NCBI GenBank assembly: GCA_051294375.1
Contig: CM119263.1
Span: 18,438,628 to 18,502,627, forward strand
DNA: 64,000 nt
Direction of reading: 5' to 3'
Source: Paraspadella gotoi
Lineage: Eukaryota; Chaetognatha
A model generated the notes under the pieces. That model was not told where the DNA came from. It made no database searches and saw only the letters and a list, made by a program, of their open reading frames with translations. Shown here one piece after another: positions 1 to 36,000 of this stretch; the stretch's first letter is position 1, and each line of letters opens with the position of its first letter. The position numbers and the translations under genes were made by a program.

Positions 1-667
1 CGACCTTCCACGTCATAACTGATAACGCGACTCGCAACAAAGCCTAATCCCATCGTCATTCCTCACCCGCACCGCCACGCCCACTCCCGGTTTTTACTTA
101 TCTCCTCTTTCAAGTCGCTCCTGGCGCCGACCAGATCCGGTTTAGCGTCTGAAACGTCGTCCGTCCGCTCGTTTCCCGGTTTCGGATCTCTAAGCCGAGA
201 CTCAAAATGTTGCTCTTATCATTTCAATCTTTTTTTTCCTCCCCGAGTTTTATGAGTTTACCTTGGTTGAATTGCCTCCGGTTTGCGAGGCTGGATTGTC
301 TACAGAATTGTCAGTCGGATGCCAGCTTGGATTGTCGTTACCATTAACTCAATGGATTATGAAGATTCTGTTTCATAGGAGGGTGCTGCTGTTATTGCGA
401 TTGTTCGATCTTTGCCTACGGTTGGTGCCAATGAGACTGCAGCTGCTTCGTTCGCCTCATTCTCCGCGGTAAAACTTTTTTTCCCTCCCGGCCTCTTTTA
501 GCTCACGCCGTCCACTTCACCCACATTTCCGGTGTCACGCTGCCACGCTTCTACGCTGCCACGCCCCCTCGCACTCCCTCGACCCCCAGACTTTGGAATC
601 TCAACTCGACAATTTTTCTTTTTTCTTTCCGCGAACTGGTCACTGACGTCGTCGCCGGTTCGACTCA

Positions 668-753
<86 letters not shown>
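668..753 (+). repeat. (CT)n microsatellite
   Basis: Near-pure CT dinucleotide run. Confidence 0.95.
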
Positions 754-754
<1 letters not shown>

Positions 755-1184
755 AAATGGAGAGTCTGTCTTTGACAGATTCTGAATAAAAAATAAAGCG
801 AATTCGCGAGGCGATCTTTACAGAATAAAACATTTTTCAAATCTTTTTTTTTTTGTGGAGGAAAGGGGGGCGGAGGAGGAGAATGAAGAGGAAGGGGAAT
901 ATAAAGGCTTCGTGTTTTCTTGTTTGTAAATATTTCAACGTCGTCGTCGATCGGAGAGAAACTGGGATCGTCAACGGCAGAGACTCTGGGGCATCGACGA
1001 CCAATATATCGCCCGGGTCTTTCAATGTCATTCGTAATTTTGGTAGAAAAGAAAGAAGAAAGAAGAAGGGCAATCGACATCATAGTCATCGTCGTCAACA
1101 TCGTCGTTACTTTTTCTCTTCCCGGTTGCCGATCTTGTCTCAATTCTTTGCTTTTTTACGACCGACGTCATTTTACCGTTTTTA

Positions 1185-1262
1185 TACTTCGTCGTCGCCG
1201 TCGTCGTCGCCGTCGTCGCCGTCGTCGTCGCCGTCGTCGTCGCCGTCGTCGTCGCCGTCGTG
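1185..1262 (+). repeat. (GTC)n/(GCC)n trinucleotide tract
   Basis: Alternating GTCGTC and GCC triplets in near-perfect array. Confidence 0.9.
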
Positions 1263-2419
1263 ACTGTTGGCGTGGACCCTTTTCGATTCAAAATGTTCAT
1301 TGATTCGCGTAAAAACGTCGAGTTCAGCGACCTTCGACGTTTGGTCACTGAATTATGATCGTCGTCGTCGTTTTCGTCGTTGGCGTCAACATCGTCGTTG
1401 TCTGTACACATGAAAATAAAATAGGCGATGAAGCGATTTCGGATATGATTTCCGTTTTTACGTTAGAAAAGTTTAAATATCGAAAGCGACCCGTCTACCA
1501 GCTGTTAGTGGAATCGCATAGCATAAGTTTGTGTTTCAGACTTCCGGGTTTTTTCAACTTTTTCAACTTAAGAGAAAATCCTCTGAAAAATACTAATACT
1601 TATCATCGAGTCCAACTTCATTTTTTCTCTATTTTGTTCCTCTGGATTTCGTTTTTTCTTTTGTTCTTTTGTTGTTTTGTTCCGTTTTCCGTGTCGATTA
1701 CGGCACCCGAGAGACGAAAACGACGACGACGACCGTTAAAACGACGACGAGAATAATAAAACAAAAGTTTCTCTCCTCCATTTTTTCGATCGCGGATCGA
1801 AACCCCAAAAAATCGAAAAACCGTCAAAAAAAATGTTGTTTTTTACGTATTTTTAAACAGTTTAGATGAATGTCATTTTATTTATTTTTGTTCGAATGAA
1901 AAGTATAATCTCATCTTTATTTCTATCTCGCAGAAAACGCCAAAATCTCACTAGTCAAAAAAAGATCGTCAATCCCGCCAAAATATCCAACAACGTTTTA
2001 CGTTTCAAATATTCAAAGTTTATCATCAGTCATAACAAACACTATCGCATAAAAAAGCGTCATTCACCACGTATTTAAATATTCTTCATTATTGAATTAT
2101 TCTTCAACTTCGGTGCTACATGTTTTGTTTGCGTCGCTGCCAAAGCACATTTTTTCAACTACGTAAATATCTTCACGTAAGGGAGTCACCGAAAATCTTC
2201 AGCTTTTTTTTCGTTTATATCGATATTATCGGCACCGCACGATACCGCACAACACCGCACGGCACCGCACGGCACCGCACAAAAGCGAGACGTTGTACCT
2301 TAAAACTTTATCGAAACTGCTCACCAACGCAAAGAGATTGGAGGCACTTAATAGAAAGGATCTCGCTCGCTATCTTCCTTTTGATAGCATCTCTCGACGG
2401 TTATTCCACCCGGATATCA

Positions 2420-2450
<31 letters not shown>

Positions 2451-2710
2451 NNNNNNNNNNNNNNNNNNNNNNNNNNNNNNNNNNNNNNNNNNNNNNNNNN
2501 NNNNNNNNNNNNNNNNNNNNNNNNNNNNNNNNNNNNNNNNNNNNNNNNNNNNNNNNNNNNNNNNNNNNNNNNNNNNNNNNNNNNNNNNNNNNNNNNNNNN
2601 NNNNNNNNNNNNNNNNNNNNNNNNNNNNNNNNNNNNNNNNNNNNNNNNNNNNNNNNNNNNNNNNNNNNNNNNNNNNNNNNNNNNNNNNNNNNNNNNNNNN
2701 NNNNNNNNNN
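2451..2710. other. Assembly gap (260 N) inside a CT tract
   Basis: Flanked by CT repeat on the left and an A-rich run on the right. Open frames crossing it are meaningless. Confidence 0.99.
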
Positions 2711-3229
2711 AAAAAAAAAGGAAAGAAAAAGCTGAAAAAAAAGGAGAGGCATAACGACAGAGAGAGGGAACGAGAGTTAGGAGGAAAATTCATACCGGAA
2801 ATAAAAGAGGATATAATATATATATATTATAACGCGGGTAACGAATGTAAATCCCGTCGACAGAGGACGCTCACCTTTGTCATTGAATTTAGAAATTTGC
2901 GTTTAAAAACAAAATCGCATCGCATTCGTCGTCGATTGTTAAAGATCATCGACTCCGAATACAATTTCATTTTCTGCTTCTAAATCTTAATTGTTTCTCC
3001 AACGCTTCTTACTGCATCTAGTTCGCATTTAAAACAAACAACTACTCGGGAATCTATTTCCCTTGTGTTCGCCTCCGACCACCTGCCGGACTTTTTTTTT
3101 CTCTCCCCATTCCTTCCACTCACAAACTTTCGGTCGCCAAACAAGTAAACTCGTTCGCCCTTGACGCCGCCCCCCTGCCGTCATCTTGTTCCTCCTCTCC
3201 CGCCCCCCCCACAAAAAAAAAAATCCTCC

Positions 3230-3560
3230 AGTTTCGGCGCCGAATAGTCTCCAGCGGAGAAAAACCGGCGCTGATTTTGACGCTGATGAACGATTCTCTC
3301 GTCGGGGGGCGCCGGTAGCGGAGGCCTCGCCGGGAGAAGGCGCCGCTCGGGAAAAGGAAGTGACGCCGAAAAGTAAACTCGGCCCCCGTGGGGTCGGAAC
3401 GGCGGCAACGACGACGACGACGGACGAAGAACGACCTCCGCTCCGAACGGCGATAAGTCACGGTTTCAAACCGCGTCGCGCAAACAAACGAACATCTGCG
3501 GTTGAAACTTAAACTCGTTAGAAAAGGCGTCGGCTTCGGCGTCAACGTCTGCGCGAGTGA
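3230..3560 (+). promoter_or_regulatory. CpG-rich segment upstream of anosmin exon 1
   Basis: A CG-dense stretch (many CGCC, CGTC and CGGAG motifs) between AT-rich flanks, 150-470 bp before the anosmin ATG. Location and composition suggest the core promoter or 5' UTR. No TATA box is obvious. Confidence 0.35.
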
Positions 3561-3704
3561 GGATTAATCTTTGTCCATTTTTTTCTCTCTTTGCCGAGGA
3601 TTAATCTCGCCTCCTTACGTCACGCCCCCTTAAACTCGCTCCTTTAGTATCGGAAGAAAAATAAACAAAAGGCAATCGCGGAACTAAACAAGAAAAAAGA
3701 AAAA

Positions 3705-26198
<22,494 letters not shown>

Positions 26199-26657
26199 TT
26201 TTTTTCTCTACGTATTATTGTTTTTATTTCTTTTTAATATATTCTCCAATTTTTTTTATCCATGTTTTTTTATCCCGATTTTTTACTTTATTACAACAAA
26301 TCCACGCAAAAAGTTTTCGTGATTGTTATATCTGCTTGTCTACAGTTCTTAAACTATTTCGTATTTCTACGACCCGTTAACCCAATCCCGGTCAACCAAA
26401 ACAAAAACAAAAACGAACCCGCCCTCCCCTCCCTCTCTCCCGCCCCCGACCTTCCTCACCTTCGACTTTTATCCGTTCTCCCCGGAAAGAAAAATGACTC
26501 AAGTTTTTGGTCGCGACGCGATTAAATTATTTATTGATAATTTAGAGATTATTTGTAGATAAGGCGGATCTATTGTGCATTTATATTATTTGTAAATAGC
26601 GAATAGAAACTTTTTTTCAAAATATTATTTTTTTAAAATTTTCATTGAAGGAGGACG

Positions 26658-26663
26658 AATAAA
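26658..26663 (+). promoter_or_regulatory. Candidate polyadenylation signal of the anosmin gene
   Basis: AATAAA about 460 bp after the anosmin stop codon, in an AT-rich 3' region. It is the clearest canonical hexamer downstream of the stop; the cleavage site itself cannot be read. Confidence 0.4.
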
Positions 26664-26979
26664 TGAAAAGTTAGACAATCAACAATCAACATGAAATCAT
26701 TAAAGTACATGATATTTACGAGAAAAAACAGAAAATATTTTCATTCACCTGCAGTAAAACCTTAAAATGTTTATTAGAATTAAATATAATACGAGATACT
26801 ATCTCAAAGACGGAGAGACAAAAGGTCTCAACTTCGGACACGGCAACACCTAACATTTTTTTAGTCTCCCGCGTTTCACTATTGCTCATTTTTTCTCATA
26901 AAGCGAACGACGACGACCGAAACGTCATCTGTCCCCTCATCTCCGCCCCATCACCTTTCGAACGACGCCACTTCCTGGA

Positions 26980-26982
<3 letters not shown>

Positions 26983-27052
<70 letters not shown>
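26983..27052 (+). repeat. (GA)n microsatellite
   Basis: Pure GA run about 320 bp after the candidate anosmin poly(A) signal. Confidence 0.95.
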
Positions 27053-27056
<4 letters not shown>

Positions 27057-27216
27057 CGAAAAAAAAGCAACGTGTTCTCTCTCGACTTTTATAACGTCCT
27101 TTCGCCGATTTTATGGCGCAATAATGGCGCAATTATGGCGCGTGAGGTTCGAAGACGAATTTTGGGAGGAAGCGGGGAATTGATGGGAGGTATGGGAGGT
27201 TGTGAGAGAGGTTGTG

Positions 27217-27226
27217 NNNNNNNNNN
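27217..27226. other. Assembly gap (10 N)
   Basis: Lies between two copies of TGTGAGAGAGGTTGTG, so the join may duplicate sequence. Confidence 0.99.
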
Positions 27227-28279
27227 TGAGAGAGGTTGTGAGAGAGGCTAAGCGGAGGAGAAAAGAAGGAAAGAAACGAAATTGTTTTCGGGAAAGAGGC
27301 TTCGGTCCCTTTCTGTCGAGAGAGCATTGTTACGATAGATTATAGATCATTCATTCGAATCGCCAAGTGTTACGATCTCCTCTAATGGAAGGCGGAATTA
27401 TTTTTCTGTCATTGATGAGAAGTTAATAACGTTTTGAAGACTCTTGGGAAAAGGGTTTATAACTTTATTATTTTTTTAGAATTTTGTATTCATAAAGTTC
27501 TAGCTGGAGTTTTATTCCATCGCTGAAAAAAAAAGGAAAAAAAAAGAACTTAAAAACCGCAGATGCGCGGAATCCATGAGTCGTGACGTCACTCCCCGCT
27601 TTTGATGGAACCCAAAACGAGGCAAACGCGATCCCTGGGAGATTTTTATTATTTTTTCGGTTTCAATTTCCGAAATTTCGCGAGACACGCAGCTGTTATG
27701 GTTATTAGTTTCCCGAGAAATTCCAAACGAATAAGTTTCGTCGTTTGTTTGTTGTGAGAAAATATCGCATCAATAGTGAGGGGGAAAACTACCTTCTTGT
27801 CTTTTACAAAGACGTTGATCACTTCTTTCTACATATTTACATTGTTCTCGGGGATTGTGCACTGTGCAACGTGGGATTTTATAGTAATAACTTACGATAT
27901 TAATTACATATTATGGATAATATAAAAATACGCGAAAAACTGCCAAACTGAAATCTTGCTCTTGCTGAGATCGCATCGAGATCTGTATTGTTATAATCGA
28001 GAACATCGCCAAGACTTGCATTAAAAAACAAGTGACAACAAACAGAGAAACGAGCTTGCCCTTCACTGTTCGGCAAAAAACTTCTAAAGCGTCTGTTAGA
28101 CACTCTTCAAAATTTCTTTACTACCATTTAATCAACGTTGTTCGTCTATCTCCTTTCTTCTTCCAACAGCTCCTCTATTCACAACTTTCTCTGTTCCCTT
28201 TTTTCTTTTCATGTAAACGAGGCCGAAGAAACACTGATCTCCATTCTCCTCTACCTCCCTCCTCCCCTAGTAGATAAAC

Positions 28280-28620
28280 CTTAAGAAATGCCCGGCCTCC
28301 CGTCGGGCCATAAATATCCCGGAGGGGAAAAGGAGGGAGGGGCAGGTCTACGACGACGACGACGACAAAGGTGACGACGAAGACGACGACGACGACATCG
28401 AAGCGCCATCCCGTGAATAGAGGATGCAAACTGCCGTCGTTAGCAGCGCCGGGCGTCGGAGTCGGCGCCGACGGCGGCCGTAGTATCTGTAACAAAAGAC
28501 CGGCGTAGCGCCTCGTCGTCGGGGCGCGTAGTAACGACACAACCGAGTTAGCTGCAGCAGATGTTGCGGCGGCGTAGCTGCGGCCTACTGCAGGCGTGCT
28601 CGGGGCCGCGGACAGGCTCA
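28280..28620. other. CpG-rich block, possible promoter or first exon
   Basis: Dense CG with GACGAC triplets and GGCGCCG-type motifs inside AT-rich DNA. Open frames exist on both strands but none looks like a known protein. Confidence 0.3.
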
Positions 28621-28677
28621 ACAATAATCGTTATTCGTACGAAACAGAAAAAAAAAGGCTTTCCAGCGGAGAAGGAG

Positions 28678-28724
<47 letters not shown>

Positions 28725-30574
28725 AGAGAGAAGAGGAGAGAGAGAAGAGAGAGAGTGCAAAAAAGGCGCAAATCCTCAAGGGACGGGACCGCCATTTTTG
28801 AAGGAGGATCGTCCTTAGAAATACGCTTTATCACGATATCTCTCTCTCTTCTCTCTCTCTCTCTCTCTCCTCTCTTCTCCTCCCCTCTCTTCCTTTGTGG
28901 TCATTGTGTCTTCTCACGACTTGGTATCTGCTTTTTTCAAAGGCCCCTTCTGGTGAGCCTTTCAGAGTATTTTTCTCAAGTTTGTATTTTATACCGCATG
29001 TGAAGAAGTCGCCTCATTTTTCTTCATGCAGCTGATTTCTTTAGCATCTTTAGCTTTTATTTTTTAAAAAAGTACAACAAGTTTATCTATGCTCCTGAAT
29101 CAGGATGCCTGATGCTGCTTCAAGTTATTTATTTAAAGACAAATCGATTGTCTCTTTCGAAAAATACACCTCCAAAAAAAAAAAAAAAAAACAACTTAAT
29201 TTTGTTTTTTGTTGTTGCTACGATTTTTGACGCATTTTAGTAAACTGTCGAGACAAAAATCTTCCCTAAAATTCCCGCATCGATTTTCGGTTTTTATGCT
29301 TCCATTTTCCTTTTCACCTCCTCTCCACTCGCTCTCCTCCTCTTCCCCGGGAATTTTCAATATTTTTTTTTTTCTTTCTCCTCTTTCCTCAACTTTCTTC
29401 CCTCCGTCTTTTTCATAACTTTCATCTCCTCGAAGATGCGTGGAAAGAAAAGGGCCACCTCGGCCTCCGCGAGCTTAATTAGATTTTCCAGCCAGGCGAT
29501 CATTGGAAAAAAAAATGGGGAGGGGGGGAGAGAGAGACAAGGGGGGGGGTTTAGAAGTGAGCGGAGTGGGAGGAGAGAGGGTAAGTTTGAATGGGGGGGA
29601 ATAGGGAAAAAAGGCTTATACGTAATAATAAATAGTTTACAAAAAGTGTAGTATTAAATCTAAAAAGAAATTTTCGGGGACGTTCAAGACGGAACAAAAA
29701 AAGAAGTACATCGGGGGGGGGGGAAAGTTCTGGATTGTTATAAACCGGATCCAGATTAATAGTCGAGGTTTTCCGCAGGACGGGGCGTCAGGGGCCGCAG
29801 GAGAAAGCGGCGTCGTCGGGTTTAAGTCCGAAGGGAGAATCCCCGTTAGACATGACTCGAGAGGGGGAGTCGAGGGGTTGGAGAAGGAGGACGCGCTTCT
29901 TCGGAAGAAAGGCACGTAACCCATAAGGGAGATCCGCATAATTCGATTAGAGGGAAGACGCTCGAACGACTCCGCCGATCGCCCACCGCGATTCCAGACC
30001 CCCGGCGCCCCCTCTCTCCGTCACGGAACGCCCACTTCCGGTTTCGATTTGATCGAATTTGCGCGACGCTAACTGAAATTTAAGATCGGCGCCGGCGGCG
30101 GAAGAGAAAACGAGAAGCTTGGAGGGGCCGATGGTGGAGGAGAGATTGGACGGTGGAGGTTGGTTGGTGGTGACGATGGTAGTTGATAGTGGGGGAAGAT
30201 CGGCAGGGTTTAAGTTGGCGATGAAATTTGCAGCAGACAGCCTATGATGAGAGCAGTGAGAGATGGGCGAAGTTGAAGCGGAGCAGTGAAGCTGAGCAGA
30301 GCAGAAGCAGAGCAGTGAAGAGAACATAAAATAAAGCTAAGGTACTTGGTATTATGAAATAACCAATATAAAAATTTTCGTTTTGATCTATTATCTATTA
30401 TAACGAGGGTATTGAGAACGGGTGCTACTTTACCAGAACCTTTGTAGTCCGCGTCTTCGTCGTCTTCGTCGTCGTCGACATATCGAAGGATCTTGCCACC
30501 ATTTCGTCGTCATCGTCGTCTTCTTCGTCGTCTTCTTCATCTTCGCTTTTAAGAGAATCGGAGAAAATGAGACG

Positions 30575-31060
30575 AAAATTATGGAGGAGATCGAAAACGG
30601 AAGGGGGAATGAGGGAAAAGGGAAAAAGGGAAAAGGAGAAAAAGGAAAAAGGGGAAAGGAGAAAAGGGGAAAGAAGGAAAGATGGAGAAGAGAAAATAGG
30701 GGAAAAGGGAAAGAAGGACTGAGGGAAAAAGAAGAAAAGGGGAAAAAGGAAAAGGAGAAAAGGGAAAAGATGGAAAAGAGAAAATAGGGGAAAAGGGAAA
30801 GAAAGACTGAGAGAAAGAGGAGAAAAAGGGGAAAAGGGGGAAAGGGGAAAGGAGAAAAGGGAAAAAGAGAAAATAGGGGAAAGGGGAAAGAAGGTGAAAA
30901 GAGGAAAAGAGGAAAAGAGAAATTAAAAAATCGCAAATAAGGGCGAAGGAAAGAAAAACCAATGTAATTATCGAAATACATTAGTTGCGAAGAGAAAAAT
31001 AAAAGAAAGATATTTAGGAGAAAAGAAGAGATGAGAGAGAAAAAAGTTGATAAAAAATGA
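30575..31060 (+). repeat. Long polypurine tract of GGGAAAAGG-type units
   Basis: Almost 500 bp of nearly pure purine on the plus strand, made of irregular GGGAAAAGGGAAAGAAGG and GGAGAAAAGG units. Mirror-repeat-rich, with triplex-forming potential. The 279-codon minus-strand frame across it is a repeat artefact. Confidence 0.85.
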
Positions 31061-32084
31061 AAAAATCGGTTACATTCAAAGGGAGAAAGACAACAAAAAA
31101 ACAAAAAAATTATGGTTGAAGAAAGATTCAAGAAAAATTGAAAAAAAAAAAAAAAAAGGGAAAGAGATAATTCCGAGGGACGGGCGCTGAAAGGAAGGAA
31201 ATTATTTTGGAACTCTTCCAACCTACTTCTGTCGACGCGAAGCTTGAAATTCGTGACGAAACATCCCACGTCTTAGAATTTCACAGAGAAAAAAAAACAT
31301 TAATGGTATTTATGTCTTTTGCTTCGTTAGACGTAAAGACTTAAAGGCGTCTCTGAATTTGGGATTAAAAATTCCTTTAATACTAATAATCTAATCGCAC
31401 ATAAATTAACTGCGAAGAAGTCGGGGACTTTTTCTCTTTTTTATGAAATGAAATTGGTACAACCAATATAAAAATTATCCATTCATTTAATAAATAAGCT
31501 ATCTTGCCCCTGACTTTGGACAGGCTTTGGTGGTTTAAGGCCTCCATCACTCTTACAAGATAATGACATAGCATATAATTTCTTTTTTAAATTATAAAAA
31601 CATTCTTTCCTTTGTTTCAAATAAAAATTTTGTCATCCTTAGTAAAATTTCATAGCATTTTTCATACAACGAGCCATTTCCGATTGATTGGAAATTTCCT
31701 ATAATTGAATTTTCAATGACAGGAAAAATAATTATTGAAAATGATTCTGACAGCAAAGAATGAAATGTAAAGCAATTTACTAATTGAGATTCTGCTCTGA
31801 AACGAGGGCGGATGCCATTACAGTGGTGTCTTCTCTTATTTTAAATAAATTTTACATCTTTTTAGTAAACTGATTCATACTCAAGAATAATGATGTATTT
31901 TTTATAATGGTTCGGAAATCTGAACAACAATAAAACTAAAAAACAAGTCAATGTCAATATAAAACTAATATAAGGGAAAAAAAATACATTTTAAAATTTC
32001 ACGACCCAATTTTCTTGCAACTTCGTGTACCCTTCAAATTGAGCTGCTCCTCTCTCCTCTCTCTTCCTCTCTCCTCTCTCCTTC

Positions 32085-32129
<45 letters not shown>

Positions 32130-32354
32130 GCGCTCTCTTCTTGCAGAAGCGTACCTAGGGTCCATGTACACAATTATCTATCCTCTCTCTCATCTACCTT
32201 CTTCTCTCTCTTCTCTCTCACTCTCTCTTCTCTCTCTCCTCTCTCTCCCTCCGTTTTCGCTCATTTTCGAGATTTCCTGTTCAATGGGCGTTCGACTTCT
32301 TGATCCTGCACCGAATTTTCAAATTCGCCAAAGCTCTGGACTTCAACGTCAGAG

Positions 32355-32966
32355 ATGAGCCTTTCGGGCGTCGTCCTCGCGGTGACGACGGGTTTGAACG
32401 CCTTCGACATTCTCTCCGACCTCCGCATCATTTTATCCTTCATGCAACCCACCGATGAAAAATATTTTCGAGAATCTGAAAAAACTTCATACAGTAAGGA
32501 GATATTGTATTAAATGACGATCATTTTTAATAGATTACAAAATTACCTCCATTTGAATATGATTGCATATGCTTCATTTAACATGTTGACATTTTCCTCC
32601 TAAAACCCCAGTTCACAGTGGTCACATTAAATCGTACATCGGTCGTGGACTTCTCGTGATTTTCATCCTTCACTGCCTTTTTTCCACTGTTCACGGCGTC
32701 GCTCACATCTGGAAATTCAGGCAGAACTTTCCTCGCCTGACGAAAACCAGATGGAGGTTCGCGCTGACGGTGGCGCTGCATTTGATTGGACTCGGGAGTG
32801 TCCCGGTTCAAGTGGACACATATTTGGACGAACTGTGGGGTCCAGATCAGCATGGTAGTAAAGATTAAAAATTAAGTGAAAGCACATTATAAACGATAAA
32901 CGATATAAACTAGAGATATAGTGCGGCGAGAAAAATAATAATAATTAGAATAATTAGAATAATGAT

Positions 32967-33030
<64 letters not shown>

Positions 33031-36000
33031 TTGTAGAAAACAATATTACTACGCTTTCTTAGTAGTGCAAGAAAACAAGTTTGAGGAAACAAGTTAGAGC
33101 AAACAACGTCGGATCTGCCTACGATAATTAAGTTGTAATAAGCTAATCCGAACATAAATCACGATAATTCTTTCTGACTTTCAATTTGTGATCTTAACAT
33201 ACCATAACAAATCATAACATAACAAACCATGACAAACTATTTCATAAATGTATAAAAAATCCATAAATCAATTGATATATCAATCATTACCAGTAGCTGC
33301 ACCAATACCAACTTGCATAATTTGGTCATTTTGCATAATTTGATCAACTTGTGACTTTGAATATACGAGTATATTTTTATAATGGCAAAACGGTGTAACT
33401 TAATAACTAAGTCGAAATAACTAAAAAAAAATTGTCCTCTTACATCGTTTCTTCAATATTAAAATATACTTGTATATTACATTTCTTCTGGTGTTTGCGA
33501 TGAGGTGAACTCATGGTGACTTTTGTTTTGTTTTTCTATTAAAACTCATTTTCGCTTGCACGATTTCATTGCAACTTCATAGCGAGCTTAGTGACACACT
33601 TTTCTTATTTTATTCAAATTTTATCTCAGTTTATTTATGCAATTCTGAATAAATATAGTCATTATTAGTAAAAAAGTTTAAGTTAAATATTACTTTTGTT
33701 TTCTCCATTTAAACTCATTTCCACTCACACGATTTCATCGAAACTTTATATCCAACTTAAAAACACACTTTCATACCCACTAAGGCGAGCCAAAATTGAA
33801 CCTTTTTAATAACTTTTAATTCTCTTCAAAAAAAATTCCTTTTTTCCTTCTATTACTAAATCGATGTTCAATGCAAACTTTTTGAATTCGTTCATTGAGT
33901 TGTTGCACTGAAGACTGTAAATATTTATTATATAAACAAATGACAAAAATTTTTTTTACAAAATAGTTTTTTAAGAACGGATTCCTATAGAGCTTGAAAA
34001 GTTAAATGAAAGTTAGTACTTACAATTTTTTAAAATTTTGACAAGAAATTGGTTAAAAACAGAAAAACGTAAAAAAAATCATTCATCATCATCATTGGCT
34101 GAATTTATAGTTTTTTAAAATTCAATAAAACAAAAAAATTTAAAAAAATTGTATTAATAACCTTTATCTAACTTTTAAAGCTCTATCAGAATCCATTAAA
34201 AAAAATTGAAAATTTAAAAAACAATTTTTAACTATATATACGTAATAAAATAATCTTTTAAATGCTTCCGTGCGCTTATTAATAACGATAATTTTTTTAA
34301 ATTATTTTATTTTCATATTCTCTAACAGTCACTTTATCAATTATTTATTTGAGAGAACCTCTAGTTTTCAACCTGTTCCGGCCTAATACCCACCCACAAA
34401 ATTTCATTTCAATCCATTCATCCAATCACGAGTAATTAGACGTTTAATGCCTAAGGTTGGACGCGACACTCAGACAGACAGACGGACGGACATCTTTTTT
34501 ATATAATTTATCATAATTCGATGTTACGATATGATAAAAATTATTTACCGATAAGCTTTTGGGGTGGGACCGACGGACCGACAAAGTGGATCATAGTGTC
34601 GAAATCTGCTGATAAGCTGATGCGACTAAAAATGAATATTATCTTGTGCGTAAGAGGAATAGAACCATTAAAAAAAACCCAACTATTTATGGCTATTTAT
34701 AAGTGCTATTTCTGAGCTGTTTATGGCTATTTATGAGCCGGGTTAACTCTCTTTGTCGAGTGGTCTGGTTTGGGCAGAGCATTGAGGAAGGACTTTTTTC
34801 CAAGGTAACCATCAGCATCTTTCACCTTCCACTCTCCAAGACGACCTGGCGAGGTCTAAAACAATCTTATTGTCAAGGCTTGACCTCATTCACGTTTTGC
34901 TGGAGTCTTTTCCGCAATTGTTGCTGCAAACTGCGGCCGCCGTTTTGTCTATGACGAGCGACGTCGAAGAATTATGTTTTCCGCATCGCATTAGCGTGAA
35001 TTTCCAGACAGTGCGCATTGCTGGCTCCATCTACCAATTGCGCAACGGGTCGATTACAATGACGGACAATATTTGCGAATGCAACTTGGTTTACCAATTT
35101 AGTCTAAAACTGTATGGAATTAAAATTGATAATGCAGACAGACTGACAGTAGTGAAATACCAATATCAATGATTTTAACTTTCAATTTTAGGAGAATTTT
35201 TGGGTTAAAATTATTAGAAAAATGGTCGCTTTAAAAAATAAATAAATTTTTGTATAAAAGAGGGGTACCGTGGAAATATAAAATCTTTTTAATAAAAGTT
35301 TAACGATATCTGTACACTTTTATCTTTTGTTTGCGATGCTTATCATTAAGAATCAAATTTAATTCCATACTTGGTTCGAATTTTAGCTGGGCTCCAATAA
35401 CCATATCTTGTAATTGGACAGTTGGGAATTATTTGATTTTCGTCTCCATGGTTTTATCAACATTAAGTTTAGCCAAAACTGCTATCGACTATAGAAACAG
35501 ACAAAAAAATTTCTCGTCTTACTCTGGATTCAATTTTTTACAAAAAGTAGTTAATTTTTTGGGAATAACGGGTAGCATGATTAGCATTTCAATTGCGTTG
35601 CTCATTATTTACAACAAAACTATAAATTTTTGTGTCTGGTTTCCATTTTTAACACCATTGATTTTGTTTAATTGTTTTACATTTTCAGAAATCCTACAGA
35701 TATGCAAAAGCTTTTTTAATCCTTTTTCACTTGTGGAAAACAAAAATTTGAGTCATCGTTCTAAATTGTTCATTGTCCAATTATTCAGCACTAAAATGAC
35801 AACGATGATTTTGTTTTCTTTTTTATTTACGTTGGACAAACATAGAAGCATAGCGGAATATTTTCAGGAACATGAGTATTTGAAAAAATGGGGCTTAATG
35901 AACCTCCATGATGACAAATCGCCATTGTTTTGGATACATTTTAAAGACTCAATTTTTTCGAAAAATGGATATCATATAAATTTAAAGTTAAAAGATATTA

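Larger units (their letters stand above)
1..3704. other. Upstream region, no recognised gene
   Basis: Holds a (CT)n tract (668-753), a GTC/GCC repeat (1185-1262) and AT-rich DNA to 2430. A 260-base N gap replaces part of another CT tract, and a CpG-rich zone follows near 3230-3560. No exon can be supported; a 92-bp open segment at 378-469 is bounded by AG and GT but has no recognisable product. Confidence 0.5.
26199..32354. other. Intergenic region between anosmin and the XKR-like gene
   Basis: Contains GA tracts (26983-27052, 28681-28756), CT tracts (28840-28890, 32050-32130), a 10-base N gap and a CpG-rich block (28280-28620). It also contains a GC-rich block (29750-30080) and a long purine tract (30575-31060). 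No gene can be supported. The GC-rich blocks might be promoters or exons of an unrecognised gene. Confidence 0.5.

Noticed and set aside
263-472. 69-codon ORF or 92-bp exon near the window start
   Set aside because: Bounded by possible splice sites, but the product matches nothing I know and no partner exon is found.
640-1143. Long open frames rich in Leu-Ser or Arg-Glu dipeptides here and across all CT/GA tracts
   Set aside because: Dinucleotide repeats are open in several frames; these are by-products with no protein signature.
2120-2983. 287-codon frame on the plus strand
   Set aside because: It crosses the 260-base N gap and a CT tract.
30430-31269. 279-codon minus-strand frame, Phe/Leu/Ser/Pro-rich and apparently hydrophobic
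   Set aside because: It is the complement of the polypurine tract; the hydrophobic look comes from TTT/TCC/CTT codons, not real membrane helices.
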